A stretch of DNA of 64,000 bases from Olsenella profusa F0195 (GCF_000468755.1 NZ_AWEZ01000050.1:1-64000); one strand, 5' to 3'. Numbered from the stretch's first letter, positions 52,173 through 62,797 are shown. Notes: generated from the letters alone by a model not told the origin. Translations and numbers: made by a program.

Positions 52173-52997
52173 TCATGCGCTGGCACAGAAGTGCTCCCAT
52201 ACCTCGGCGATGACACCGTCGTCACAGGTGGCCGTGGCGCGGTAGTCCGCCTGCGCCCTTGTGGCATCGTTTGCGTTGGCGACGGCCACGCCCACGCCGG
52301 CTGCCCTGAGCATGGCGATGTCGTTGTCGGCGTCACCGCAGGCTATCGTCTCGGACAGGGGGACTCCCACAAGGTCTGCCAGGCGCGCGAGGCCCGTTCC
52401 CTTGTCCACTCCCGCCGGGTTGAACTCCAGGTAGCGCTCGGACGAGAAGGTGGGTGCTATGCCCTCGAGGAGTCCCGCTGGCATCGTGGCCAGGATGTCG
52501 CGCAGCCGGTCGATCCCGCCGGGGAGACAGTAGAGGATCTTGGCGCAGGGGCTGGCTGCGAGGGGGCTGACGCTGGGCTTTGCGAGTGGTCTGGTGTCCA
52601 TGTGGCCACGCAGGTACGCCGTCTCCTCCTCGTCGATGTTCCAGGTGCGCACCGTGCCCGAGAGCTCGTAGACATGGATGCCCACGTCCAGCGTGGTGCC
52701 GTAGTCGAAGAGGGCCTTGAGCTTGGCAAAGGGCAGGGAGGCCGAGACGATGGGATCATCGTCACCCACCCGCGTGATGCAGCCGCCGTTGAAGGAGATG
52801 ACATAGGAGCCTTCAAGCAGGTTGCGGGGCATGCCGTCGAGGGACGCGAGGATGGAGTCGTACGGCCTGCCCGATGCCGGGACAAAGAGCATCCCCTGCT
52901 CCCTCATGCGTGCGATGGCATCGATGTTGGCTGGGGGGATGGCGTGGCCCCTGTCCAGGAAGGTCTCGTCCATGTCGCTGGCGATTACGCGGTACAT
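52173..52997 (-). CDS. HAD-family phosphatase, Cof type
   Basis: A 274-residue phosphohydrolase. The nucleophile motif is SDMDETFLD near residue 10, motif II is FVPASGRPYDSI, and motif IV is CGDADNDIAMLRAAGVGVAVAN. The C2B cap between 80 and 200 places it with Cof/YidA sugar-phosphate phosphatases. The lysine is in NPAGVDKGTGLARLA. GGAG lies 6 bases before ATG 52997; the longer frame lacks a site. Substrate unknown. Confidence 0.9.
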   Translation of the reverse strand: MYRVIASDMDETFLDRGHAIPPANIDAIARMREQGMLFVPASGRPYDSILASLDGMPRNLLEGSYVISFNGGCITRVGDDDPIVSASLPFAKLKALFDYGTTLDVGIHVYELSGTVRTWNIDEEETAYLRGHMDTRPLAKPSVSPLAASPCAKILYCLPGGIDRLRDILATMPAGLLEGIAPTFSSERYLEFNPAGVDKGTGLARLADLVGVPLSETIACGDADNDIAMLRAAGVGVAVANANDATRAQADYRATATCDDGVIAEVWEHFCASA

Positions 52998-53097
52998 GTG
53001 AAGCTCCTCTGGACTGACGGGTGGCGGGTGGGCATGTATGCCTATGATACCTGGTGCATTGCACATCTGGTACCGCGTGGCTCAGGGACGGAGGAAC

Positions 53098-54096
53098 ATG
53101 GCGGTGGCAGGGAACCTATGGAGGCGTCTGGGGTCGCTCATTGCGCGCCACATGATCATCGTGATGCCCTGCTGCCTGGCGCTGGGTATCCTTCGACCCG
53201 AGTGGTTCGTGCCGTTGCGTCCCCTCGTGGGGCCCCTGTTCATGGTCATGGCGTTCCAGGGGGCACTGGGCAACAGCGTCGCGCGGGTGCGCGAGACGTT
53301 TGCCCATCCGCTGCCGCTCGTGCTCATCCTGCTGTTCTCCCACGTGGGCATGCCACTCATCGCGTTTGGGGTGGGGCATGCGCTCTTTGGCGCGAGCCCG
53401 GCTGTCGTCTCGGGTCTCACGCTGGAGTATGCGGTACCGGTGGCAACCTCCAGCATCCTCTGGATCAGCCTGTACGGGGGCGACATCTCGCTGGGCCTCT
53501 CGGCGGTGCTGCTCTCGGCGCTCGTCAGTCCCGTCACCATCCCCCTTGCCATGCAGCTGCTGGTGGGGACCTCCGTGCAGATTGACGTGGCGGGCATGGT
53601 GCGCGAGCTCGCGGTGCTCGTCGCCGTGCCCGCGGTGGCAGGCACGACGCTCAATGACGCCACGCATGGCTGGGGAGCCCGCACGCTTGCGCCCGCGTTG
53701 GCACCGCTCGCACGCATCCTGCTCGTGCTCATCGTGACCACCAACACCACGGGCATCTCGTCACTCATGCTGCATCTGACGCCCCTGCTCGTGGGGGTCC
53801 TGGCGTTCTCGGGCGTGCTCTGTACGCTGGGGTACCTGTTGGGCCTGCTGCTCGCGCGAGGTACCCACCAGCCGCGCGACCGCTTCGTGAGCATGACGTT
53901 TGCGAGTGCGATGAAGAACATCTCCGCCGGTGCCGTCATCGCAGTGGGCAGCCTGCCCGCAGACGCCCTCTTTCCCGTGATGGCGGGCACGCTCTTCCAG
54001 CAGTTCCTTGCCGCGGCGTTTGGCTCCAGGATGGGAAGGGCGCTGGAGGGTGGCGGCAACGTCGGCGAGGAATGCCTCGTGCACCGTGCGCTGTAG
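53098..54096 (+). CDS. BASS-family (bile acid:sodium symporter-like) transporter
   Basis: A 332-residue integral membrane protein with about nine to ten segments, such as LPLVLILLFSHVGMPLIAFGV, LTLEYAVPVATSSILWISL and IPLAMQLLVG. The motif FVSMTFASAMKNISAGAVIA resembles the Asn/Ser-rich crossing region of BASS transporters. GGAGG lies 3 bases before ATG 53098, and the frame upstream has no hydrophobic character. It probably imports an organic anion with sodium. Substrate unknown. Confidence 0.8.
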   Translation: MAVAGNLWRRLGSLIARHMIIVMPCCLALGILRPEWFVPLRPLVGPLFMVMAFQGALGNSVARVRETFAHPLPLVLILLFSHVGMPLIAFGVGHALFGASPAVVSGLTLEYAVPVATSSILWISLYGGDISLGLSAVLLSALVSPVTIPLAMQLLVGTSVQIDVAGMVRELAVLVAVPAVAGTTLNDATHGWGARTLAPALAPLARILLVLIVTTNTTGISSLMLHLTPLLVGVLAFSGVLCTLGYLLGLLLARGTHQPRDRFVSMTFASAMKNISAGAVIAVGSLPADALFPVMAGTLFQQFLAAAFGSRMGRALEGGGNVGEECLVHRAL

Positions 54097-54234
54097 GGCA
54101 TGTGGTCATGGGGTTCCGGCATCCGACACCCGGGAGGCTTCCATCCGATTCCCATAAGGGGCGCCATCTGTTTCTGCTATAATGCTGACCAATCCAGAAC
54201 CATGTACGGGCCATCGATTCGAGCGGAGACCACC

Positions 54235-57200
54235 ATGAGGGTTGACCCGTCCCAGCTCCAGTCCATCCTGGACTCCGACAAGACCAAGGCGCGACAGCAG
54301 GCCTATGCCTGCCAGGCACAGATCGATGCGGTGTACGACGTCGTCAAGTCGGATTCCAGGACCCAGGGGGCGGCGTATGACAGCGCCCGAGCCTACCTCT
54401 TGCGCGTGAAGCTTCCCGCCCTCCAATGCCAGTTCGTCTTTCTCGACACCCTCGTCGGAGACCTCGACTCGGACATCGCGGCGCTTGATGCGTTCGGTGG
54501 GGAGACGCTCGACTCCGAGGAGCTCGAGGCAAATATATCCCTGTACGATGGGCTCATCGACAGATTGTATAAGCAGCAACAGGAGCAGCAGAGCCTGCAG
54601 CGGGAGCAGTCCGCCGCGGGTCAGTCGACCGACGCGAGCCAGCGGTCGATCGAGTCGATCGAGCACCTTGCCCAAGTCTATGAGGGGGCCAGGGCCGAGC
54701 TGCAGAGGAAGCTCAAGGTTCTGTACGACTATACGGGCAACGGCTCCATCTACTCGGCATCCCAAGGCGAGGCGTCCCGCCTGAAGGAGGCGGGCGAGGC
54801 GCTGGGCCAGGTGGCCTATGACCCCCAGTCGCACACGTACGACCTCAGCAACGTGTCCGATGGCTCATGGAACAGCCAGGACATGCAGAGCAAGTACTGG
54901 CGGTCGGTCATCAACCTCATCCTCGACAACAAGGACGCACCGGCCTCCGTTCGCAAGTACGTCCTCAACGAGCTCAAGGGAACCAACGACAGCGCTCTCT
55001 TCGGGGGCGACCCCGTCAACCTCTCCACGGGAAACTTCATCCACCAGCGCGTCTTCCTGCGCATGGGTGGCCTGTTTCCGCTCTCGTTCTCGCTCTTCTA
55101 CAACTCGGTGGACGAGGGGGACGCAACGATAGGAAAGGGGTGGAGCCAGAACCTTGGTCTGCACGTGCTGCGCCATGACTCGGGCATGGTGAGCGTCCGT
55201 ATGGCGGATGGGCACGAGGCCCTCTTCTTTCCCGAGGGCGGCCAGTATGTCGGTGCCACCGTCGAGGGGTCGCTCACGCCTCGCGCGGAGGGCGGTTGGA
55301 GCTACACCGATGCGTTGGCAACGGAGTTCCTCTTTGACGCCGAGGGCACCCTCGTGCGGATGGTCGACGTGGACGGATCCGGGGCCGACCTTGCCTATGA
55401 CGAGAGCGGTCTGCTCGAGCGCGTCGTGAGCGTGTCGGGCGAGCGGCTCGACTTCCACCATGAGGGAGGCCTCCTTGTGCGCGTCAGCGACGCCACGGGC
55501 AGATCCATTGGCCTGGAGCATGAGGGCGCCCTGCTCGTGGCCCTTACCGACGAGCTGGGACACACCAGGCGGTACGGCTATGACCATCTGGGAAGGATGG
55601 CCAGCCTCACGAACCCAAGGGGCGAGGTGACCCTCAGGAACGCGTATGACGAGCATGGACGCGTGGCGCGCCAGGCGTTCGCCAACGGTGCCGAGATCAC
55701 CTATCGCTTCGACGAGTTGGGGCATGAGCTCACGCTCGTCGACCAGGAGGGCCACGAGAGCAGCTACGAGAGCGATGGGCTGTACCGGACGGTCGCGTAC
55801 ACCCGTCCCGACGGCACGGAGCGCTTCGAGTATGACCGGCGCAACCTCAAGACCGCCCACACGAGTAGGCTGGGGCACACGACACGCTTCCGGTATGACA
55901 GGGCCGGTCGGGTCCGCTCCATCACCAACGCTGCTGGTCAGACGCTTGCGTTCGAACGCAACGAGATGGGCCGTCCCCTGGAGGTCAGGCTCGACGGCAA
56001 GATGCTCGTACGGAACACCTTCGACGGACAGGGTCACCTCACCGTACGCGAGGACGCCCTGGGGAGGGCGGTGAGGCTCTCGTACGACGCGACGGGACGG
56101 CCCATCAGGCTGACCCAGCCGGACGGCAGCGTCGTGGTGCTGACGAGGGACGCGCGGGGCAACGTCACGCGCATCGAGGGAGACCCCGGCATCAGGGTCG
56201 ACTATGCCTACGACGAGCTGGGCAGGGTGGTGGCGCGGACGAACGCCGACGGAGGCGTCACGCGCTACGAGTATGACGCGCGCGGCAAGGTCGTCCGGGT
56301 GACCAACGCGGTGGGCGACAGCCGTCACTACCGCTATGACGCCTGTGGCAACATGGTCGAGATGCGCGACTACGACGGGCTCTCCCTGAAGCGCTCCTAC
56401 GACGCGTTCGGCCTGCTGCGCACCGCTACGGACAAGCAGGGTGGGACCTGCACCTTCGAGTACGACAGGCTCTGGCGGCTTGCCAGGGTCACCGACCCGC
56501 TCGGGGCATCGACCACCTATGCGTACGACCGGTTTGGACGGCTTGAGAGCGTGACGGACGCGCTCGGGGGATCCGTGCGCTACGAGTACGACGCGGATGA
56601 CCGCTGCACGCAGGTGACCTATCAGAACGGGGCGCAGGCCCACTTCGATTACGATGGCCTGGGACGCGTGATACGGGTGAGGGACTGCTCCGATGCGGTG
56701 ACGCACCTCACCTACAATCGCTTCGGCAGGTGGCGCAGGTCGTTGACCCCGTCGGCCATAGGCGTACGGCGGAGTTCGATGAGGTGGGGCAGCTCGTCGC
56801 CCTCACGGACGAGCTGGGGGCACGGACGCTCCTCGACTATGACGCCATGGGGCACGTGAGCGCCATCACCAACCCGCATGGCATGCGACAGGCCTATGAG
56901 TACCTGCCGGGCGGCCTCCTCGCCCGCACGCGCACCATGCGGGGCGTCACCTGGTCGTTCGCCTATGACGGGTGCGGTCGCCTGACAGGGCTGCGCCAGG
57001 AGGAGGGGGCGTCATGGTCCCTGACGCATGACCTGCTCGGGCGCGTGATCACGTCAACCGATGCCGTGGGCAACGAGACGTCCTACGCCTACGATGCGCT
57101 TGGGCACCCCGTCCGCGTCATGGACGCGGACGGATACGCGACCTCGTATGGCTACACGCCCACGGGCGCATTGCAGACCATCGGATATGCTGACGGCCGG

Positions 57201-59363
57201 ACGGTCGACTTCGGCTATGACACGCTGGGTCGGCTGATTGATGTCGAGGACTGGCGTGGCTCCACGTCGATCGAGCGCGACGCGGTTGGGCGCATGGTCT
57301 CGGTGGAGGACTGCTCCGGCAGCGTGGTGCGCTACGAGCGGGATGTGGCCGGAGAGCTGACGGGCCTCGTGTACCCCGATGGGGGACGCGTGGGATACGA
57401 GTACGACGACCAGGGCAGGCTCACGCGCCTGAGCGCACGGCACGGCTCGGTCTCGTACGAGTACGACAACCTGTCACGTCTCGTGCGTTCCTGCACGTCC
57501 GATGGCCTCGAGACGCGCTATGCGCGCGACGCCGTGGGGCGCATGACGTCCATGGCGCACCTCGATGCCATCGGCGAGCTCATGCACCTGGGCCTTGGCT
57601 ATGACGCCGAGGGAAACAAGGTGCGCAGGAGCGTACGGCACAGGAACCTGCCCGAGGGCGACGGCGAGCTTACCTATGCCTATGACGCCCTGAATCGCCT
57701 CGTTGGGGTCAATCGCGATGGCAGCCCCCTGCGCTCATATGGGTACGACGCGTTTGGTAACCGTGTATGGGACGAGCAGTTGGGTGAACATACCGACTAC
57801 GTCTATGATGCGGCCGATCGTCTGCTTCACATGACGAGGGACGGCAGGACGACCGACTTCTCGTATGACGGGCGCGGCAACCTGCGTGTGGTCTCTGGGG
57901 GCGGGCATGACGAGCGCAGCTATGACTATGACGCCACCAACCGCCTCGTACGGGCGACCTCCCAGGGGGACGGCACACGCACCGTGCGGTACGCCTATGA
58001 CGGTCTGGGCCAGCGCATCATGCAGAGCCTGGTTGATGAGCGTGATCCCGAGGGTGCACAGACGACAAGGTACGTGCACGACCTGTCGCGCGTGGGCAGG
58101 AACCTCTTGCAGAGGAGCGATGACTCTGGGTGCGAGTCCCTGGTGTGGAACGGCGCCCCCGTCGTCGCGTTCTCGGACTCCCGGACAAAGTGGTTCGCGT
58201 GCGACGAGCTAGGAAGCCCGCTCGAAGCGCTCTCGGCGGATGGTGGTTCGGTGGGTGCCGTTGGCTATGACGAGTTCGGCCAGGTGACGGGCGGTGATCC
58301 CTCGGCGCTCTCGGGCATCGGCTTCGCGGCCTATGGGCTGGATCCCGTAGCGGGCACGCTCTTTGCAGAGGCGCGCGAATACAGTCCACAGATGGGGCGA
58401 TTTGTGTCGCGTGACCGGCATGCAAGCATGGGTGGGGTGCCGCAGACGCTGAACAAATATAGCTATTGCTGGAACTCCCCGCTGGGGTACGTGGATGTCA
58501 ACGGCCTCTGGCCCACATGGCAGGATGTCTGTGATGGGGTTGAGTCAGTGACAGAGAGTGTCTTTGAGGGTGCCAATGAGGCATGGAATAACGTTTCGGA
58601 GCCTGTCAGGCAGGTCGTATCTGGTGTGTGCGCGAACGCCTTGCATGGATTGCGTGAGGTAGGGGAGTATGACTTCAAGGATGCGGCCGCTGATGTGGCT
58701 GCAAAGGTCGCACCCTTCTCTCCATGGGCTGCAGCGGGAATCTACGCTGCGGGCAATATGCCTTCTGCTGTCTTTGGCGTGAACGACATCAGTGACGTCG
58801 CTGCGGCCTTCACGCAATCACCCTTGGGCGAGCAGGCCCTCGATCTGGCCTCATTCAGCCGAGATGAGTATGGTGTCTATCATGCCAGGCAAGACTGTTG
58901 GCAGGCGCCCTTTGGCTACAATGATTTGTATGATGATGCGTTCAAGCAACTCACGTCGGCTCGACCAAAAAAGTTCGGTTTTACTGTTGATGGCACCAAC
59001 TACACCCTCTGGCTCTGGAAGGGTGACTACTTCAACCTGGGGGCGGGGGCGGAGTCCGGCATCTACAGGGGTAACGGCTTCCACCAGCAGTCTGCCACCG
59101 ACACGAACCTCTCCATGACGCTGAACCTGTATGACAAGGATGGCAACGTCATCTTCGTCTATGACCCAGGGCAGCCCAACTGGTGGACGACGGGCTTCAA
59201 CCCGGATGTGCAGGATGCCCACCAGGAGGACCTCATCGCCTATGGCTCGGTGGACTTCTCTGCCAATCCGGAGCTGTGGGATGCGTTCTATGCGGAGCAC
59301 TCTGGTGATCCTGGCTGGTGCTTCGACGAGGAGCGGAAGGTGGCGTACTATGCGTGGCAGTAG
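54235..59363 (+). pseudogene. LXG-Rhs polymorphic toxin-like protein with one frameshift
   Basis: The complete gene would code for ~1709 residues. Residues 1-200 look like an LXG-type T7SSb export domain (MRVDPSQLQSILDSDK, TQGAAYDSARAYLLRVKLPA, helices). A DUF6531-like start of the Rhs shell follows near 258 (GGDPVNLSTGNFIHQRVF), then ~40 YD repeats. The core ends near 1388 (AREYSPQMGRFVSRDRH ... YVDVNGLW). The C-terminal ~150 residues resemble DUF4474 (YNDLYDDAFKQL, LWLWKGDYFNLGAGAESGIY, WWTTGFNPDVQDAHQEDL). At 56725-56730 (GGCAGG before TGGCG) one base is missing: reading GGCAGGG would restore the frame. As it stands translation stops at 56859; a restart at GTG 56730 could give the second half. 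Confidence 0.8.
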
Positions 59364-59376
59364 AAGGAAACGAGCT

Positions 59377-59943
59377 ATGTCTTTACTCACCCTTGCCTTC
59401 TCGTCCCTACTCGTCCTCGCGGGCTGCAGGTCGCCCGAGGGCTACGGCCCGCGCTCCACGATGTCGGACGAGGACGCGTCGGCCACCTGCCTGGACGAGC
59501 TGTCCTCCCTCGTCGCCGACTCGGACGCCGACGGCCTCGTGGCGGCCTTCTCAGAGGGGGTGAGGTCAGCCAACCCGGGCCTCGCCGAACGGGCCAGCGA
59601 GCTCATGTCCACCATCGGCGGGGGCACGGTAGAGGACGGGCACCTCAACCAAAGCGAAGGCAGCATCGGCAGCGGGAGCATCTACGTCGTCAGCATCGCC
59701 ACGGTGACGGCGCCGGATGGCTCGGTGTGGCAGCTGCGCGCCACGGACTGCACGTTCAACAAGGACGACCCCGCGAGGGTCGGCCTGCGCACGGTGGAGG
59801 TCATACCGAACTCGGTCCTAGAAGCCCCGCGGGGATTCTCCTGGTACGGCACGGACGACGAGCGGTGGCCGACCGGCATCCGCCTCATCACGAGCTGGGA
59901 CGGCTGGGACCCCCACACCAGCCCGTACAGTCCTGACTGGTAG
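59377..59943 (+). CDS. Lipoprotein, candidate immunity protein, copy 1
   Basis: A 188-residue lipoprotein. The signal is MSLLTLAFSSLLVLAGC, with the lipobox Cys at 17. The mature part has CLDELSSLVADSDADGLVAAFSE and WYGTDDERWPTGIRLITSWDGWDPHTSPYSPDW, resembling DUF5104-type lipoproteins. AAGGA precedes the ATG. It begins 13 bases after the Rhs toxin gene, so it is co-transcribed. Its position directly behind the toxin and its surface location suggest immunity against an extracytoplasmic effect; this is inference. It shares a near-identical first 60 residues with the next gene. Confidence 0.7.
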   Translation: MSLLTLAFSSLLVLAGCRSPEGYGPRSTMSDEDASATCLDELSSLVADSDADGLVAAFSEGVRSANPGLAERASELMSTIGGGTVEDGHLNQSEGSIGSGSIYVVSIATVTAPDGSVWQLRATDCTFNKDDPARVGLRTVEVIPNSVLEAPRGFSWYGTDDERWPTGIRLITSWDGWDPHTSPYSPDW

Positions 59944-59955
59944 GGGGGTGACACC

Positions 59956-60534
59956 ATGGCAATCGTCGTCCCCCGCAGGTCCCTCCTCTCTCTCCTCGTC
60001 CCGCTCGTCCTCGCGGGCTGCAGGTCGCCCGAGGGCTACGGCCCGCGCTCCACGATGTCGGACGAGGACGCGTCGGCCGCCTGCCTGGACGAGCTCTCCT
60101 CCCTCGTCGCCGACTCGGACGCGGACGGCCTCGTGGCGGCCTTCTCGGAGGAGGCGAGGTCGGCCGATTCCGACTTGGCAGCTAAGGCGACTGAGGTGAT
60201 GTCGCTCATGGGCGGGGGCACCTTGGGCGATGGGGACTTCTGGTCGAGCCAGGGTAATGTGCGCACGGGGAGCATCTACATTATCAGCACGGCTACCGTG
60301 ACGGCGCCGGATGGCACAAGGTGGCAGATGCACGTTACCGACTGCACCTTGAACCGCGATGACCCCTCGAAGGTCGGTCTGAAGTCCATCGAGGTTATAC
60401 CGAACTCGGACTGGGATGCGCCTAAGGGGTTCGGTTGGTACAACGAAAGCGATGACTTCCCCGCCGGCATCCGCCTCATCACGAGCTGGGAGGGCTGGGA
60501 CCCCCACACCAGCCCGTACGATCCCAACTGGTAG
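59956..60534 (+). CDS. Lipoprotein, candidate immunity protein, copy 2
   Basis: A 192-residue paralogue of the preceding lipoprotein. The signal is MAIVVPRRSLLSLLVPLVLAGC. From the Cys on, ~48 residues (RSPEGYGPRSTMSDEDAS...) are almost identical to copy 1, then the two diverge (about 60% similar). GGGGGTGACACC precedes the ATG, 12 bases after copy 1. A recent tandem duplication with partial gene conversion explains the pattern. A second immunity allele or decoy is possible. Confidence 0.7.
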   Translation: MAIVVPRRSLLSLLVPLVLAGCRSPEGYGPRSTMSDEDASAACLDELSSLVADSDADGLVAAFSEEARSADSDLAAKATEVMSLMGGGTLGDGDFWSSQGNVRTGSIYIISTATVTAPDGTRWQMHVTDCTLNRDDPSKVGLKSIEVIPNSDWDAPKGFGWYNESDDFPAGIRLITSWEGWDPHTSPYDPNW

Positions 60535-60627
60535 GAAGCCCTGTTCGTCAGGGGCAACGGAGCGAAGCATGGTACAGTCTAGCCATACGGGAGGGCTGTT
60601 CCTGATGCGCGACGAGAGGAGAGCGTG

Positions 60628-60912
60628 ATGTCATCTTCGACCATAGCATCAAGCACGGATGCGGCTGGGGAGGCTGCTGACAGCCTCAAGGCTGGGCTTG
60701 ATGCCTACCGTTCGTTCAAGCTCGGGTCTGCGACAGGCGTCGCGGACGGCACCCCGCCAACCACCCATGACTCGATCTCCGATGCGGCATCCTCGTACTG
60801 CACGGCCTATGCCAGCGCGATGGAACGTGATGCGGAGGCATTCAGGCAGGTGGGCATCTCGCTCAACGAGGCGGACGCTATGGCCGCCTCAGACATACAG
60901 AACGCCTCATGA
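60628..60912 (+). CDS. Small helical protein, candidate LXG-effector helper
   Basis: A 94-residue mostly helical protein, MSSSTIASSTDAAGEAADSL ... AYASAMERDAEAFRQVGISL. Its size and two-helix, WXG100/TIGR04197-like pattern match the small proteins (Lap1 type) that bind LXG domains and take them to the type VII secretion system. AGGAG lies 6 bases before ATG 60628. Its stop overlaps the next start (ATGA). Position in the LXG-Rhs locus supports the role; no secretion machinery is in the window. Confidence 0.6.
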   Translation: MSSSTIASSTDAAGEAADSLKAGLDAYRSFKLGSATGVADGTPPTTHDSISDAASSYCTAYASAMERDAEAFRQVGISLNEADAMAASDIQNAS

Positions 60913-61298
60913 CGGCATACGATGCCTGGGATGGCGGGAGTTTCCACTCCCAGGGACCAACGTCACAGGCGGAGCCCAGGTTATCAGCCTCGATCGACAG
61001 GCGGCTGATGCGTCTGGAGGACGAGGAGTACTCCCTGAAAGGCAGGATACGGACCCTAGAGGACACCATGGAAGACGTCGATGCCTCGGTGAGGACGGTT
61101 GCCGAAAGGGTCTATGCCGGTGAGGACATGGGGCTGGATGCTTGGGGCGTGGACGAGATACAGCGCCTGCGCGCCTCCATCCTTGCGCACTGTGACGAAC
61201 AGCGGGAGCTGTCCTACCAACGCCTGCGTGCCATCGACCATGAGCGCGAGGCGCTGTACGACCAAAGGCGCAACGCCTGTCTGCGGGAGCGCCCCTGA
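60909..61298 (+). CDS. Coiled-coil protein, candidate second LXG helper
   Basis: A 129-residue charged helical protein with coiled-coil character (LMRLEDEEYSLKGRIRTLEDTMEDVDASVRTVAERVY, ELSYQRLRAIDHEREALYDQRR). It starts at 60909 inside the stop of the previous gene (ATGA), so translation is coupled. Two-gene pairs of this size (Lap1/Lap2) accompany LXG effectors in Streptococcus, normally upstream of the effector; here they are downstream of the lipoproteins. The function is inferred from this context only. Confidence 0.55.
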   Translation: MTAYDAWDGGSFHSQGPTSQAEPRLSASIDRRLMRLEDEEYSLKGRIRTLEDTMEDVDASVRTVAERVYAGEDMGLDAWGVDEIQRLRASILAHCDEQRELSYQRLRAIDHEREALYDQRRNACLRERP

Positions 61299-61316
61299 GA
61301 CGCCCTCGCCCGTCTC
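61297..61316. terminator. Hairpin between convergent genes
   Basis: GAGACG (61297-61302) pairs with CGTCTC (61311-61316), overlapping the stop codons of the convergent genes. It is short and has no T run. Confidence 0.35.
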
Positions 61317-61317
61317 G

Positions 61318-62151
61318 CTAGTCCGCGGACCTCGAGAGGAAGGCCTGCGTGCGCTCGTCCTGCGGGTGCCCGATGACCTGCTCGGGCGTGCCCTGCTCCA
61401 CGATCTGCCCGTCGATGAGGAAGCACACGCGGTCGGACACCTCGCGTGCGAAGCCCATCTCGTGCGTCACGATGCCCACGGCCATGCCGTCCGCCGCAAG
61501 CTCGCGGATGAGGGCGTGCATGTCCTCTGTGAGCTTGGGGTCGAGTGCCGAGGTGGCCTCGTCGAAGTAGATGATCTGCGGACTCATGCAGAGGGCGCGC
61601 GCGATGGCGACGCGCTGCTGCTGGCCGCCCGAGAGCTGGTCGGGAACCTTGTCCGCATGCTCCGTGAGACCCAGGCGCTCGAGCAGCCGACGTGCCTGGT
61701 CCTCCACCTCCTCCTGGGGGCGTCCCTGTACGGTGACGGGAGCATCCATGACGTTGCGCAGCACCGTCCAGTGGGGGAAGAGGTTGAAGCTCTGGAAGAC
61801 GATACCAAAGCGCATGCGCGCGTCGCGCATGGCGGCCTTGCTGTAGATGGCCCTGCCGCTCGCCTCTCCCTCGGGTTGCGCCACCGTGATGCTGCCATAG
61901 GTGAGCTGCCCCTCGTCAAAGCGGTCGAGCAGGGTGAGGCAGCGCAGCAGCGTGGACTTGCCGGCACCGGAGGGGCCGATGATGGACACCACCTCGCCCT
62001 TGTCGATGAGCAGGTCGATGCCTGTGAGCACCTCCCTCGCGCCGAACGACTTTCGTGCCTTGCGCAGGTAGACGGCGGGAAGTCCCATGAAGGTGGCGTA
62101 GCTCGTGTCGGGGCGCGGAAGGTTGAGCGGCGATTTGGCGTGCTTAGTCAT
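61318..62151 (-). CDS. Polar amino-acid ABC transporter ATP-binding protein
   Basis: A 277-residue ATPase of the GlnQ/HisP class. Walker A is [15 protein letters not shown]-loop [15 protein letters not shown], signature [15 protein letters not shown], Walker [14 protein letters not shown] and H-loop [16 protein letters not shown]. The first ~20 residues are an extension; a start at MGLPAVYL (near 62085) is another option. The gene overlaps the permease end by 8 bases. It is the last of three importer genes. Confidence 0.92.
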   Translation of the reverse strand: MTKHAKSPLNLPRPDTSYATFMGLPAVYLRKARKSFGAREVLTGIDLLIDKGEVVSIIGPSGAGKSTLLRCLTLLDRFDEGQLTYGSITVAQPEGEASGRAIYSKAAMRDARMRFGIVFQSFNLFPHWTVLRNVMDAPVTVQGRPQEEVEDQARRLLERLGLTEHADKVPDQLSGGQQQRVAIARALCMSPQIIYFDEATSALDPKLTEDMHALIRELAADGMAVGIVTHEMGFAREVSDRVCFLIDGQIVEQGTPEQVIGHPQDERTQAFLSRSAD

Positions 62152-62797
62152 GGTAGTAGCTCATTCTCTTCTCGATGAGGTACATGACGAGCTCGATGAG
62201 CAGACAGGTCACCCAGTAGATGACGGCGGCGATGGCGAAGGGCACCATGGAACGCTGTGACGAGACGAGAGCCTTGCTCTGGGCGAACATCTCGGCGATG
62301 CCGATGGAGAAGGCAAGTGACGTGTCCTTGACGAGGGTGACGATCTCGTTGCCCATGGCGGGGAGCACGCGCTTGACCACCTGGGGCAGGATGATGCGGA
62401 AGAAGGTCTGCCTCGGCGTGTAGCCAAGGACCTCTGCGGCCTCGTACTGTCCCGTGGGCATGCTCTGGATGCCGGAGCGATAGATCTCGGCAAAGTAGGC
62501 GGCATAGTTGATCACAAAGGCTATGAGCACGGCCGTGAGGATATAGCCGTTGCCCAGCTGCAGGCCCATCATGGTGGTGGGGATGAAGAACACCGCAAAC
62601 ATCTGCAGCATGAGCGGCGTGCCACGCAGCAGTGAGATGACGAGCCGGCAGACGAGCGAGAGGGGACGGAAGCGCGAGAGCCTGCCCACCGCGATGAGCA
62701 CGCCCAGAGGGATGGATCCCACGAGGGTGACGGCAAAGATCTGGAGTGACGTGAGGTAGCTCGAGAGGAGCATGCCCAACATGGTGGAGAAGTCCAC
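62144..62797 (-). CDS. Polar amino-acid ABC transporter permease
   Basis: A 217-residue permease of the HisM/GlnP family. It has five segments, starting MLLSSYLTSLQIFAVTLVGSIPLGVLI, and the coupling loop EAAEVLGYTPRQTFFRIILPQVVKRVLPAMGNE. FIGRGTPLMLQMFAVFF-type residues (LLRGTPLMLQMFAVFFIP) are typical. The GTG start at 62797 follows AAGGAGGGG at 5 bases. It lies between the binding protein and ATPase genes. Confidence 0.93.
   Translation of the reverse strand: MDFSTMLGMLLSSYLTSLQIFAVTLVGSIPLGVLIAVGRLSRFRPLSLVCRLVISLLRGTPLMLQMFAVFFIPTTMMGLQLGNGYILTAVLIAFVINYAAYFAEIYRSGIQSMPTGQYEAAEVLGYTPRQTFFRIILPQVVKRVLPAMGNEIVTLVKDTSLAFSIGIAEMFAQSKALVSSQRSMVPFAIAAVIYWVTCLLIELVMYLIEKRMSYYHD

Noticed and set aside
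54865-56706. 613-residue minus-strand frame opposite the Rhs gene
   Set aside because: Antisense of the YD repeats; no start signal or homology, and the plus strand is clearly coding.
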